Source of the DNA: Rufibacter latericius
GTDB lineage: Bacteria > Bacteroidota > Bacteroidia > Cytophagales > Hymenobacteraceae
Assembly (NCBI RefSeq): GCF_003721515.1
Contig: NZ_RJJD01000023.1
Coordinates: 241,735 to 305,734, forward strand
DNA length: 64,000 nt
Direction: 5' to 3'
A model generated the notes under the pieces. The model made no database searches, was not told the DNA's origin, and saw nothing but the letters and a program-made list of their open reading frames with translations. Made by a program: the position numbers and the translations under genes. Positions within the stretch are counted from its first letter, which is position 1. Each line of letters begins with the position of its first letter. Shown in pieces: positions 27,276-35,617 of this stretch.

Positions 27276-28688
27276 ATGAAATACAGAAACAACATTTTGA
27301 CAAGTACCTGCTTCGGACTGGCTTTCCAGATGGTGTCTTTATCGGGTTGTGCCCAGAAAGTAGCCTCCGGCCCAAATGTCCAGGTGGAAAATCATTCCGC
27401 TTCCGGTTCGTCCATTGACGAGACAGCCCAGGTTCTGGCTTTTCCCGGGGCCGAAGGATTTGGCAAGTTTACCACGGGCGGACGCGGCGGCAAGGTGCTG
27501 GTTGTTTCCAATCTGAATGACGATGGTCCGGGCAGCTTCCGCGAGGCCATCCGCAAGAAAGGTCCGCGGACCATTGTGTTCTCCGTATCGGGGAACATTG
27601 AGTTGCAGGCCCCGCTAGACATCAATAACGGAGATCTGACCATTGCCGGGCAATCGGCACCGGGCGAGGGCATCACCCTGAAAAACTACCAGGTCAGCAT
27701 TAAAGCCGATAACGTGATTGTGCGCTACCTGCGGTTCCGGATGGGGGACGAGAAAGGCCAGCAGTCTGATGCGTTCGGGGCGAACCGCGGCAACAGCAAC
27801 ATCGTGATTGACCATTGCTCCATGAGCTGGGCCACCGATGAGTGCGCGTCTTTCTACCGCAACAAGAACTTCACCCTGCAGTGGTGCATCATCGCTGAAG
27901 CCTTGAACCACTCAGTGCATGAGAAAGGAGACCACGGGTACGGCGGCATCTGGGGAGGCGAAGGTGCTTCGTTCCACCACAACCTCATCGCCAGCAACAA
28001 CAGCCGCAACCCGCGTTTCTCGGGCTCCAGCTCCACGCCTAACTCCCCTGATGAATTGGTAGACTTCACCAATAATGTGATCTATAACTGGGGCTTCAAC
28101 AGCATTTACGGCGGCGAAAAAGGCCGCTACAACCTAGTGAATAACTACTTCAAATCGGGTCCGGCCACGCAGACTTCCCGGAAAAACCGCATTGTGAACC
28201 CTTCCCAGCCGTACGGCAAGTTCTATGTGAACGGCAACCACGTGGAGGGCTTCCCGCAGGTGACTAAAGACAACTGGGCCGGCGGCGTGCAGTGCGACCA
28301 TCCGGATTCCACCAAAGCGGCATCAGCGTTTCAGGTGCTGAACACTTCTACCCAACCAGCCCAGGCCGCATACGAGGCCGTGCTAGCCCAAGCTGGTGCC
28401 AGCTTTAAACGTGATGCCGTGGATGCCCGCATTGTGGCCGAGGTACGCAGCGGAAAATCGGCCAGCGGCAAGAAAGGCACCGGCATCATTGACTCGCAGA
28501 AAGACGTGGGTGGTTTCCCGCAGTTGAAATCAGCCGCTGCGCCCGAGGACAAAGACCAGGACGGCATGCCCGATGCCTGGGAGCGCACCCAGAAACTGGA
28601 CAGCAGCAACGCCGCCGATGCCGTGGCGCACACCCTCAACAAGCAATACACCAATTTGGAAGTGTACTTAAACAGCCTGGTAAAATAG
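27276..28688 (+). CDS. Pectate lyase, PL1 family, lipoprotein form
   Basis: A right-handed beta-helix lyase that cleaves de-esterified homogalacturonan by beta-elimination. The AFPGAEGFGKFTTGGRGG start, VIVRYLRFRMGD, IVIDHCSMSWATDECASFY and GGIWGGEGASFHHNLIASN stretches are typical of the Bacteroidota PL1 enzymes. The tail has a DKDQDGMPDAWE calcium-loop-like segment. An upstream in-frame ATG at 27180 lies in the hairpin repeat; the ATG at 27276 gives a lipobox (SLSGC, Cys25) and 470 residues. The region after the cysteine is not acidic, suggesting the periplasm. The next gene, a pectinesterase, starts after seven bases. Confidence 0.92.
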   Translation: MKYRNNILTSTCFGLAFQMVSLSGCAQKVASGPNVQVENHSASGSSIDETAQVLAFPGAEGFGKFTTGGRGGKVLVVSNLNDDGPGSFREAIRKKGPRTIVFSVSGNIELQAPLDINNGDLTIAGQSAPGEGITLKNYQVSIKADNVIVRYLRFRMGDEKGQQSDAFGANRGNSNIVIDHCSMSWATDECASFYRNKNFTLQWCIIAEALNHSVHEKGDHGYGGIWGGEGASFHHNLIASNNSRNPRFSGSSSTPNSPDELVDFTNNVIYNWGFNSIYGGEKGRYNLVNNYFKSGPATQTSRKNRIVNPSQPYGKFYVNGNHVEGFPQVTKDNWAGGVQCDHPDSTKAASAFQVLNTSTQPAQAAYEAVLAQAGASFKRDAVDARIVAEVRSGKSASGKKGTGIIDSQKDVGGFPQLKSAAAPEDKDQDGMPDAWERTQKLDSSNAADAVAHTLNKQYTNLEVYLNSLVK

Positions 28689-28695
28689 CACGGTT

Positions 28696-29646
28696 ATGAA
28701 AAAGTGGCTTGGTTTTCTTCTGATTTACGTTTTGGCGGTGTTTTCCGCAAAGGCGCAGCAAAAGCGCATAGTAGTGGCCCAGGACGGCAGCGGCGACCAC
28801 CCCACCATCCAAGGTGCGTTGGATGCCATTCCGGCGTTCCCCAATGACCGCATTGAGATTCACATAAAAAACGGCACCTACCGGGAGAAACTGGTGGTCT
28901 CTTCCTGGAAAACCCGGATCTCCTTCATCGGCGAGGACCGTGACAAAACCATCATCGTCTGGAACGATTACTCCGGCAAAGGCAAAATCAACACGTTCAC
29001 GTCTTACACCGTTTTGGTGCAGGGAAATGAATTCCGGGCCGAAAACCTGACCTTTCAGAACGATGCCGGTCCGGTGGGGCAAGCGGTAGCCTTGCACGTA
29101 GAGGCCGACCGTTGCGTGTTCAAGAACTGCCGTATTCTGGGCGACCAGGACACCCTGTACGCCGGGGTTGACAACAGCCGCCAGTACTACGTGAACTGCT
29201 ACATTGAAGGCACCACCGATTTCATCTTCGGGCCGGCCACCGCGGTTTTTGAGAACTGCACCATCCACTGCAAAAAGAACTCCTACATCACCGCCGCCTC
29301 CACGCCGCAGAACCAGCCCTACGGCTTCGTGTTCCTTAACTGCAAAATCACCACTGCCGCTCCCGAGGCCACCAAAGTGTACCTGGGCCGTCCATGGCGG
29401 CCGTACGCGCAGACGGTTTTCCTCAACACGGAGCTGGGCACGCACATCTTGCCAGAGGGCTGGCACAACTGGAACAAACCAGACGCCGAGAAAACCGCCC
29501 TGTACGCCGAGTACAAATCCACCGGGCCAGGCGCCGCTGCTGAGAAACGGGTAGCTTGGTCTAAGCAACTTTCCAGAAAAGAAGCCAAAAAATACAAGCC
29601 GGAACTGATCCTAGCCGGTGATGACAAATGGAACCCCACGAAATGA
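28696..29646 (+). CDS. Pectinesterase (CE8) 1
   Basis: Removes methyl esters from homogalacturonan so that lyases can cut it. The 316-residue product has a signal peptide (to about residue 21, FSAKAQ) and the four CE8 signatures: GPVGQAVALHVEADR, the catalytic aspartate in LGDQDTLY, the second aspartate in GTTDFIFGPATAVFENC and the arginine in YLGRPWRPYAQTVF. There is no lipobox, so it should be soluble in the periplasm or exported further. It is tightly linked to the upstream lyase. Confidence 0.95.
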   Translation: MKKWLGFLLIYVLAVFSAKAQQKRIVVAQDGSGDHPTIQGALDAIPAFPNDRIEIHIKNGTYREKLVVSSWKTRISFIGEDRDKTIIVWNDYSGKGKINTFTSYTVLVQGNEFRAENLTFQNDAGPVGQAVALHVEADRCVFKNCRILGDQDTLYAGVDNSRQYYVNCYIEGTTDFIFGPATAVFENCTIHCKKNSYITAASTPQNQPYGFVFLNCKITTAAPEATKVYLGRPWRPYAQTVFLNTELGTHILPEGWHNWNKPDAEKTALYAEYKSTGPGAAAEKRVAWSKQLSRKEAKKYKPELILAGDDKWNPTK

Positions 29647-29682
29647 GTTTCAGGCTCGTTTTCTAAGAAACTGCTCTAAAAC
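29647..29682. repeat. Intergenic hairpin family, copy 11
   Basis: gtttcaggctcgttttc and gaaactgctctaaaac lie right after the stop codon of the pectinesterase gene and before the GH105 gene. Confidence 0.65.
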
Positions 29683-29711
29683 ACCCTAATAAGATTTAGC
29701 CCGAAAATCCC

Positions 29712-30944
29712 ATGAAGCTCGCCCAATACGCCCTCCTTGCTTTCACCATGTTAACAATGGCCTGCCGCTCCGGCGAGACGGCCTCGTCCAGCGCCGAGCC
29801 CGCTGCTTCTCCCGCCGGCAAACCGTATTCCGTCTGGATGGCCGATTCTGAGATGAAACGGAGTCCGCAAGGCTGGATGATCGATTTCCGGCCAGAGCCG
29901 AAGTGGGACTACACGCAGGGGCTTTTCGCGAGTGCGCTGGAGCGGGTCTGGAAACGAACCGGCGACCAGAAGTACTTCACCTACATCAAGGCCTTCGCCG
30001 ATACCATGATCACCGCCGATGGCCAGATCAAAACCTACAAGAAAACCGACTACAACATTGACCGCGTAAACCCGGGCAAGTTCCTGATCGCGTTGTACAA
30101 AGAAACTGGTCAACAGAAATACAAGATCGCCATTGACGAGCTGCGCGACCAGATGCGCACTCACCCTAGAACCTCGGAGGGCGGCTTCTGGCACAAGAAA
30201 ATCTACCCGCACCAGATGTGGTTGGACGGTTTGTACATGGCCACCCCATTTCTGGCTCAGTACGCCACTGAGTTCAACGAGCCCGCTCTGTTTGACGATG
30301 TGGCCAAGCAGATCATCCTGATTGACAAACACACCTGGGACGAGAAAAAAGGCCTGTTCTACCATGCCTGGGACGAAAAAAAGGAGCAGAAGTGGGCAGA
30401 TCCGGTGACCGGTTTATCGCCGAACGTGTGGGGCCGTGCCATGGGCTGGCTTTCCATGGCCTTGGTAGACGCGTTGGATTACCTGCCGCAGAACCATCCG
30501 CAGCGCGGCGAGGTGTTGCGTGTGACCAAAAAAATGGCACAGGCCATTGCCCAGTACCAAGACCCAAAAACCGGTCTGTGGTGGCAAGTGGTAGACCAGG
30601 GCGGACGCGAAGGCAACTACCGCGAGGCCTCGGTTTCCAGCATGTTCACGTACTTTCTGGTGAAGGCCACCAAAAAAGGCTACATTGATCAGAAGTACAT
30701 GGAAGATGCCCGCCAAGGCTACAATGGTCTGTTGGAGAACCTCATCAAGAAAAACGAGGACGGTTCCATCAGCATCACCGAGGTGTGCGCTGTGGCCGGT
30801 CTGGGCGGAACCCCGTATCGTGACGGAACATACGAGTACTACATCAACGAGCAGAAGCGCGACAACGATCCCAAAGCCGTTTCGCCGTTCATCATGGCCT
30901 CGCTGGAGTTTGAAGAAATGGGCAAAGCCTCGGCCCTTAAATAA
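29712..30944 (+). CDS. GH105 unsaturated uronyl hydrolase
   Basis: Enzymes of GH105 remove the unsaturated galacturonate that lyases leave at the non-reducing end of pectin oligomers, yielding the substrate for KduI. The 410-residue protein is a lipoprotein (LTMAC, Cys18, followed by non-acidic residues). The alpha/alpha-barrel signatures PKWDYTQGLFASALERVW, MWLDGLYMATPFLAQYA (with the expected catalytic aspartate) and VWGRAMGWLSMALVDAL are visible. It ends eight bases before the second pectinesterase gene. GH88 is the nearest alternative family. Confidence 0.92.
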   Translation: MKLAQYALLAFTMLTMACRSGETASSSAEPAASPAGKPYSVWMADSEMKRSPQGWMIDFRPEPKWDYTQGLFASALERVWKRTGDQKYFTYIKAFADTMITADGQIKTYKKTDYNIDRVNPGKFLIALYKETGQQKYKIAIDELRDQMRTHPRTSEGGFWHKKIYPHQMWLDGLYMATPFLAQYATEFNEPALFDDVAKQIILIDKHTWDEKKGLFYHAWDEKKEQKWADPVTGLSPNVWGRAMGWLSMALVDALDYLPQNHPQRGEVLRVTKKMAQAIAQYQDPKTGLWWQVVDQGGREGNYREASVSSMFTYFLVKATKKGYIDQKYMEDARQGYNGLLENLIKKNEDGSISITEVCAVAGLGGTPYRDGTYEYYINEQKRDNDPKAVSPFIMASLEFEEMGKASALK

Positions 30945-30952
30945 GCATTCGC

Positions 30953-31930
30953 ATGAACCTGAGAAAACCTTCCCTGTTACTCGTTTTCCTGTTCGGCGTC
31001 CTTGTTACGCAGGCGCAGAAGTATGACTTTGTGGTAGCCAAAGACGGCAGCGGCACCTTCAAGACGGTGCAGGAAGCCATCAACGCCGTGCCCGATTTCC
31101 GTAAGAACGTCACCTCCATTTACATCAAGAACGGCACTTACAAAGAGAAGTTGACGTTGGCCAGCACCAAGACGGCGGTGCGCATGATAGGCGAGGACGT
31201 GAAGAAAACCATCCTCACCTTTGACGATTACGCGGCCAAGAAAAACCGCTTTGGGGAGGAGATGGGCACCACTGGGTCCACCAGTTTCTTTGTGTACGGC
31301 GATGATTTCACCGCCGAGAACATCACCTTTGAGAACTCCTCGGGGCCGGTAGGGCAGGCCGTGGCCGTGCGCGTGGACGGAGACAAGGTCATGTTCCAGA
31401 ACTGCCGCTTCTTGGGTTTCCAGGACACCCTGTACCCGCACGGCGAGAAGAGCCGTCAGTACTACAAGAACTGCTACATTGAGGGCACCACGGACTTTAT
31501 CTTCGGGTGGTCCACGGCGGTATTTGAGAACTGCGAGATCTTCAGTAAAAAAGGCGGAAACTTTGTTACGGCCGCCTCCACGCTGGAAGGCGCGCCGTAT
31601 GGGTTTGTGTTCCTGAACTGTCGCCTCACCGGCGATGCCCCTGAGAAGTCTTACTACCTGGGCCGTCCCTGGAGACCCTTCGCCAAGACTGTGTTCATCA
31701 ATACGTATTTAGGCAAGCACATCAAACCAGAAGGTTGGCACAACTGGAGCAAACCCGAAGCCGAGAAACAGGTGCTCTACGCCGAGTACAACTCCACCGG
31801 TCCGGGCGCTTCCAAGAAGGAGCGGGTAGCTTGGTCCAAACAACTGACGGAGCAGGAGGCGCAGCAGTACACTTTGAAAAACATCTTCGGGGACTGGACT
31901 CCCGGGCAACTAATCACCGCTAATAAATAG
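30953..31930 (+). CDS. Pectinesterase (CE8) 2
   Basis: A second CE8 enzyme, 325 residues, clearly related to the one at 28696 but not a recent copy. A signal peptide ends near residue 22 (LVTQAQ). Signatures are GPVGQAVAVRVDGDK, the catalytic aspartate in LGFQDTLY, the next one in GTTDFIFGWSTAVFENC and YLGRPWRPFAKTVF. The insert KNRFGEEMGTTGSTSFFVYG between beta-helix turns differs from copy 1. Two forms could differ in preferred methylation pattern; that is inference. Confidence 0.94.
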   Translation: MNLRKPSLLLVFLFGVLVTQAQKYDFVVAKDGSGTFKTVQEAINAVPDFRKNVTSIYIKNGTYKEKLTLASTKTAVRMIGEDVKKTILTFDDYAAKKNRFGEEMGTTGSTSFFVYGDDFTAENITFENSSGPVGQAVAVRVDGDKVMFQNCRFLGFQDTLYPHGEKSRQYYKNCYIEGTTDFIFGWSTAVFENCEIFSKKGGNFVTAASTLEGAPYGFVFLNCRLTGDAPEKSYYLGRPWRPFAKTVFINTYLGKHIKPEGWHNWSKPEAEKQVLYAEYNSTGPGASKKERVAWSKQLTEQEAQQYTLKNIFGDWTPGQLITANK

Positions 31931-31989
31931 GTAAGGAAGCACCTGTATACTGATGCAGGGATGAAGGGCGATTTTGAAGGGTACTTAGG

Positions 31990-32003
31990 TGCAAACGATT
32001 GCA
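31990..32003. promoter_or_regulatory. LacI-type operator 3 (PL1, T9SS form)
   Basis: tgcaaacgattgca matches all 12 fixed positions of the consensus. It ends 89 bases upstream of the second pectate lyase gene, implying an internal promoter inside the locus. Confidence 0.75.
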
Positions 32004-32007
32004 TTTA

Positions 32008-32045
32008 CGTTTTTGGGCTATTTTGAAGAAATCGCCTAGAAAACG
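32008..32045. repeat. Intergenic hairpin family, copy 12
   Basis: The halves cgtttttgggctatttt and gaaatcgcctagaaaacg lie directly after operator 3 and before the lyase gene. Confidence 0.65.
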
Positions 32046-32092
32046 ACTTACGGAACTACAACGCACATCTTCCCCTAAAAAGAGGTAAAACG

Positions 32093-33787
32093 ATGGTAAA
32101 AAAGCTAATCACATTGGCCCTGTTCGGGTGTCTTGGAGGTTCTCTGCAGGCCCAGCAACTGGCTTTCCCCGGCGCCGAGGGGTTTGGTCGCTACGCCACT
32201 GGCGGAAGGGGAGGAGCTGTGCTGGAGGTCACCAACCTGAACGACTCGGGGCCGGGTAGCTTGCGAGCCGCTATTAATGCCTCGGGCGCCAGAACGGTAG
32301 TGTTCCGGGTGTCCGGGACCATTGCGCTGGGCTCTAACCTTACCATCAGGAACCCCAACATCACCATTGCCGGCCAGACCGCGCCCGGCGACGGCATTGC
32401 CATTAAGAACTACCCGGTGAGCGTGGACGCTGATAATGTGATTGTGCGCTACCTTCGGTTCCGGATGGGCGATGAGGCGCAGCAGGAAGGCGATGCGTTT
32501 GGGGGCCGTTTTCACAAAAACATCATCATAGACCATTGCTCCATGAGCTGGTCCACGGATGAGTGTTTGTCATTCTACGCAAATGAGAATTTCACGCTGC
32601 AGTGGTGTATTATCTCAGAGAGTCTCCGCAACTCGGCCCACGCCAAAGGGGCGCACGGCTACGGCGGCATCTGGGGTGGCAAGAACGCCTCGTTCCACCA
32701 TAACCTCATGGCGCACCATGACAGCCGCAACCCGCGGCTGGGCGAGGAAGCAGGCAAGGCCTTCGCCCTCACGGATTTGGTGGATGTGCGCAACAACTTG
32801 TTCTACAACTGGGGCAACAACAGCATCTACGGGGGCGAAGCCATGAACGTGAACATCGTCAACAACTACTACAAACCCGGTCCGGCTACCGTTAAAAAAG
32901 AGCGCATCTTCTCCATCGATAAAAACAAGAACGAAGGCACCGAGGTCTATGACATCTGGGGCAAGTTCTACATTGACGGGAATTTTGTGGAGGGCAGCAC
33001 CCGCGCCACCAATGACAACTGGACTTACGGCGTGTTCAATCAGTTCCATAGCAGCTATGGCACCGTCTCAGAGGCTGATAAAACCGCCATGCGCCGCACC
33101 GAACCCCTGCCCATCCAGAACAACGTCACCAAGCATACGGCGCAGGAAGCCTACGAACTGGTTTTGAACAAAGCCGGTGCCTCCCTGAAACGCGATGCCG
33201 TGGATACCCGCATCATCAACACCGTGCGTACCAAAAGCTTCACCGCCGCGGGCTCCAACGGCAGTACCAACGGGATCATCGACAGCCAGAACGATGTAGG
33301 CGGCTGGCCTACGCTGGCCTCTCTGCCCGCTCTGGAGGACACCGACAAAGACGGCATGCCCAACGCCTGGGAAACCGCCAAAGGCCTGAACCCCAGGAAC
33401 GCCGATGACCGAAACGGCGACCTGAACAACGACGGCTACACCAACCTGGAGGAATACCTGAAAAGCCTGGTGTCTACCGGCAACCTGACCAGCTCTCCCG
33501 AGGGCAAAAAGACTGGTTCCACCAGTCTGCACCCCAACCCGTTTTCAGCCTCTACCAAAGTGGCCTTCACAGCGAAGCAAAAAGGCAAGGCCATGGTGAA
33601 AGTGACCAACGCAGAAGGCAAAGTGGTGGCTACTTTGCTCAACGGTCCCGTGGCTTCGGGTGCCCACACCTTGAACTGGGGCGGCACGGACCAAAAGGGG
33701 AGCCGATTGCCCAGCGGCATGTACTATATTTTGGTACAGATTGGAAATGAAAAAGAAACGAAGCGAGTGGCGCTTCTAAGTGATTAA
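32093..33787 (+). CDS. Pectate lyase, PL1 family, with T9SS tail
   Basis: A 564-residue PL1 lyase with a signal peptide (to about residue 21, LQAQ) and no lipobox. The catalytic beta-helix matches the lyase at 27276 block by block (AFPGAEGFGRYATGGRGG, IIDHCSMSWSTDECLSFY, GGIWGGKNASFHHNLMAHH). A DTDKDGMPNAWE calcium-loop-like segment follows, then a type A T9SS sorting domain from about residue 480 (SLHPNPFSASTKVAF, with SGMYYILVQIG near the end). The tail predicts secretion across the outer membrane, making this the likely extracellular depolymerase. It has its own operator upstream. Confidence 0.93.
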   Translation: MVKKLITLALFGCLGGSLQAQQLAFPGAEGFGRYATGGRGGAVLEVTNLNDSGPGSLRAAINASGARTVVFRVSGTIALGSNLTIRNPNITIAGQTAPGDGIAIKNYPVSVDADNVIVRYLRFRMGDEAQQEGDAFGGRFHKNIIIDHCSMSWSTDECLSFYANENFTLQWCIISESLRNSAHAKGAHGYGGIWGGKNASFHHNLMAHHDSRNPRLGEEAGKAFALTDLVDVRNNLFYNWGNNSIYGGEAMNVNIVNNYYKPGPATVKKERIFSIDKNKNEGTEVYDIWGKFYIDGNFVEGSTRATNDNWTYGVFNQFHSSYGTVSEADKTAMRRTEPLPIQNNVTKHTAQEAYELVLNKAGASLKRDAVDTRIINTVRTKSFTAAGSNGSTNGIIDSQNDVGGWPTLASLPALEDTDKDGMPNAWETAKGLNPRNADDRNGDLNNDGYTNLEEYLKSLVSTGNLTSSPEGKKTGSTSLHPNPFSASTKVAFTAKQKGKAMVKVTNAEGKVVATLLNGPVASGAHTLNWGGTDQKGSRLPSGMYYILVQIGNEKETKRVALLSD

Positions 33788-33823
33788 TCAAGCTGTACCT
33801 TGCGGTACTTAACACCTAAGCAA

Positions 33824-35509
33824 ATGTCCCCTAAAAAACAGCTAGCCCTTGGTTTACTTCTCCTGTTGGGCGCTTGCCAGAGCGAGAAAGCGCGTACCTC
33901 CTTATCGGTTTCCAACACCAGTGTCTCGGGTGGCAGCGTGGCGGCTCCGGCCGGTTATGTTTCCAAGGTTTGGGTGGCAGACAAAGGCGACGGCACTTTC
34001 CAGAACCCCGTTTTAGACGCTGACTACTCTGACCCTGATGTGGTGCGTGTGGGCGATGACTACTACATGACCTCGTCCAGCTTCAGCTCCATTCCCGGGC
34101 TGCAGATCCTGCATTCTAAGGATCTGGTGAACTGGCAGATCATCGGGTACGCCATTGACCGTTTGCCGCCGTATCAGCATTTCGCCAAACCGCAGCACGG
34201 CAACGGCGTGTGGGCCCCGGCTATCCGGCACCACAAAGGCGAGTTCTACATTTACTGGGGCGATCCAGATTTCGGGATCTATATGGTGAAAACCAAGAAT
34301 CCTGCGGGCCGCTGGGAGGCTCCGGTGCTAGTGATGGAAGGCAAAGGCTTGATTGATTCCTGTCCGCTGTGGGACGAAGACGGCAATGCCTACCTGGTGC
34401 ACGGCTGGGCCGGAAGCCGGGCCGGCGTGAAGAGCATGCTCACCGTGAACCGCATGAACCCCGAGGGCACCAAGGTGCTGGACGAGGGCGTGATGGTCTT
34501 CGATGGCCACGATGCACACCCCACCGTAGAAGGCCCTAAGTTCTACAAGCGTAACGGCTACTACTACATTATGGCGCCAGCCGGCGGCGTGGCCACGGGC
34601 TGGCAACTGGTGCTTCGGTCTAAAAACGTGTACGGCCCCTACGAGGAGAAAATAGTCATGGACCAGGGCAAGACGCCCATCAACGGTCCGCACCAGGGCG
34701 CCTGGGTAGACACAAAGACCGGCGAGGACTGGTTCTTCCATTTCCAGGACAAGGAAGCCTACGGCCGCGTGGTGCACTTGCAGCCCATGAAGTGGGTGAA
34801 CGATTGGCCCGTGATCGGCGAGGACCCGGACGGTGACGGCAAAGGCCAGCCGGTGCTCACCTATAAAAAACCGAACGTAGGCAAAACGTACCCCATCGTG
34901 ACGCCCGCCGAGTCTGATGAGTTTGACAGCCATCTGCTGGGCCTGCAATGGCAGTGGCACGCGAATCCGAAGGCCACCTGGGCTTTCGCCTCGAACAAAG
35001 GCCACCTGCGCCTCTTCACCGATCAGATGCCCGAGGGCGGCAAAAACCTTTGGGATGTGCCTAATCTACTGCTCCAGAAATTCCCCGCCGAGAACTTCAC
35101 GGTAACGGCCAAACTCAAGTTCACGCCCAACCCCAAACTGCAGAACGAGCGCACCGGCCTGGTGGTAATGGGCATGGACTACGGCTATGTGTCCATAGTG
35201 AACAGAAAAGACGGAATGTACCTGACCTACAACACCGCCCTCAAAGCCGACAAAGGCACGCCAGAAAAAGAGCAGATTCTGGGAAAACTGACCGGAAACG
35301 AAGTGCAGTTCCGGGTGCAGGTGAGCAAGGGCGCCAAGTGCCAGTTCAGCTACTCAGAAGACGGCCAGACCTTCAAAAACGCGGGCACACCGTTCACCGC
35401 CGTTCCCGGCAAGTGGATCGGCGCCAAGGTGGGCCTGTTCGCCGTCCGCGAGGATAAAACCAACGACTCCGGCTACGCCGATTACGATTGGTTCAGAGTG
35501 ACCAAGTAG
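33824..35509 (+). CDS. GH43 family glycosidase
   Basis: A five-bladed beta-propeller glycosidase, acting probably on arabinose or xylose side groups of pectin. The three acid residues of the clan are visible: the base aspartate in VLDADYSDPDVVRVGDDYY, the modulating aspartate in LIDSCPLWDEDGNAYLVHG and the general acid in VEGPKFYKRNGYYYIMAP. A C-terminal beta-sandwich (from about residue 360, ESDEFDSHLLGLQWQW) is of the kind attached to xylosidase/arabinofuranosidase members. A TTG start at 33800 is possible, but the ATG at 33824 gives a clean lipoprotein signal (LLGAC, Cys18) and 561 residues. Exact substrate is unknown. Confidence 0.9.
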   Translation: MSPKKQLALGLLLLLGACQSEKARTSLSVSNTSVSGGSVAAPAGYVSKVWVADKGDGTFQNPVLDADYSDPDVVRVGDDYYMTSSSFSSIPGLQILHSKDLVNWQIIGYAIDRLPPYQHFAKPQHGNGVWAPAIRHHKGEFYIYWGDPDFGIYMVKTKNPAGRWEAPVLVMEGKGLIDSCPLWDEDGNAYLVHGWAGSRAGVKSMLTVNRMNPEGTKVLDEGVMVFDGHDAHPTVEGPKFYKRNGYYYIMAPAGGVATGWQLVLRSKNVYGPYEEKIVMDQGKTPINGPHQGAWVDTKTGEDWFFHFQDKEAYGRVVHLQPMKWVNDWPVIGEDPDGDGKGQPVLTYKKPNVGKTYPIVTPAESDEFDSHLLGLQWQWHANPKATWAFASNKGHLRLFTDQMPEGGKNLWDVPNLLLQKFPAENFTVTAKLKFTPNPKLQNERTGLVVMGMDYGYVSIVNRKDGMYLTYNTALKADKGTPEKEQILGKLTGNEVQFRVQVSKGAKCQFSYSEDGQTFKNAGTPFTAVPGKWIGAKVGLFAVREDKTNDSGYADYDWFRVTK

Positions 35510-35521
35510 GAGAGAGGGACT

Positions 35522-35557
35522 GTTTTGGGGCTGTTTTCCCTAAAATGCGCTGAAAAC
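35522..35557. repeat. Intergenic hairpin family, copy 13
   Basis: gttttggggctgttttc and taaaatgcgctgaaaac form the two halves between the GH43 and GH28 genes. The longest open frame of GH28 runs through it, which is one reason to choose the later start. Confidence 0.65.
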
Positions 35558-35617
35558 GAAATGCAGCAAGCTCCTCTGCGGAGCCATCAACAGAAGTTAA
35601 AGAGTAAACATACCATC

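Noticed and set aside
28636-29568. 310-codon minus-strand open frame opposite the pectinesterase gene
   Set aside because: All CE8 signatures are on the plus strand; the minus frame is a shadow.
34328-35005. 225-codon minus-strand open frame opposite the GH43 gene
   Set aside because: Same reasoning; the catalytic residues of GH43 are read on the plus strand.
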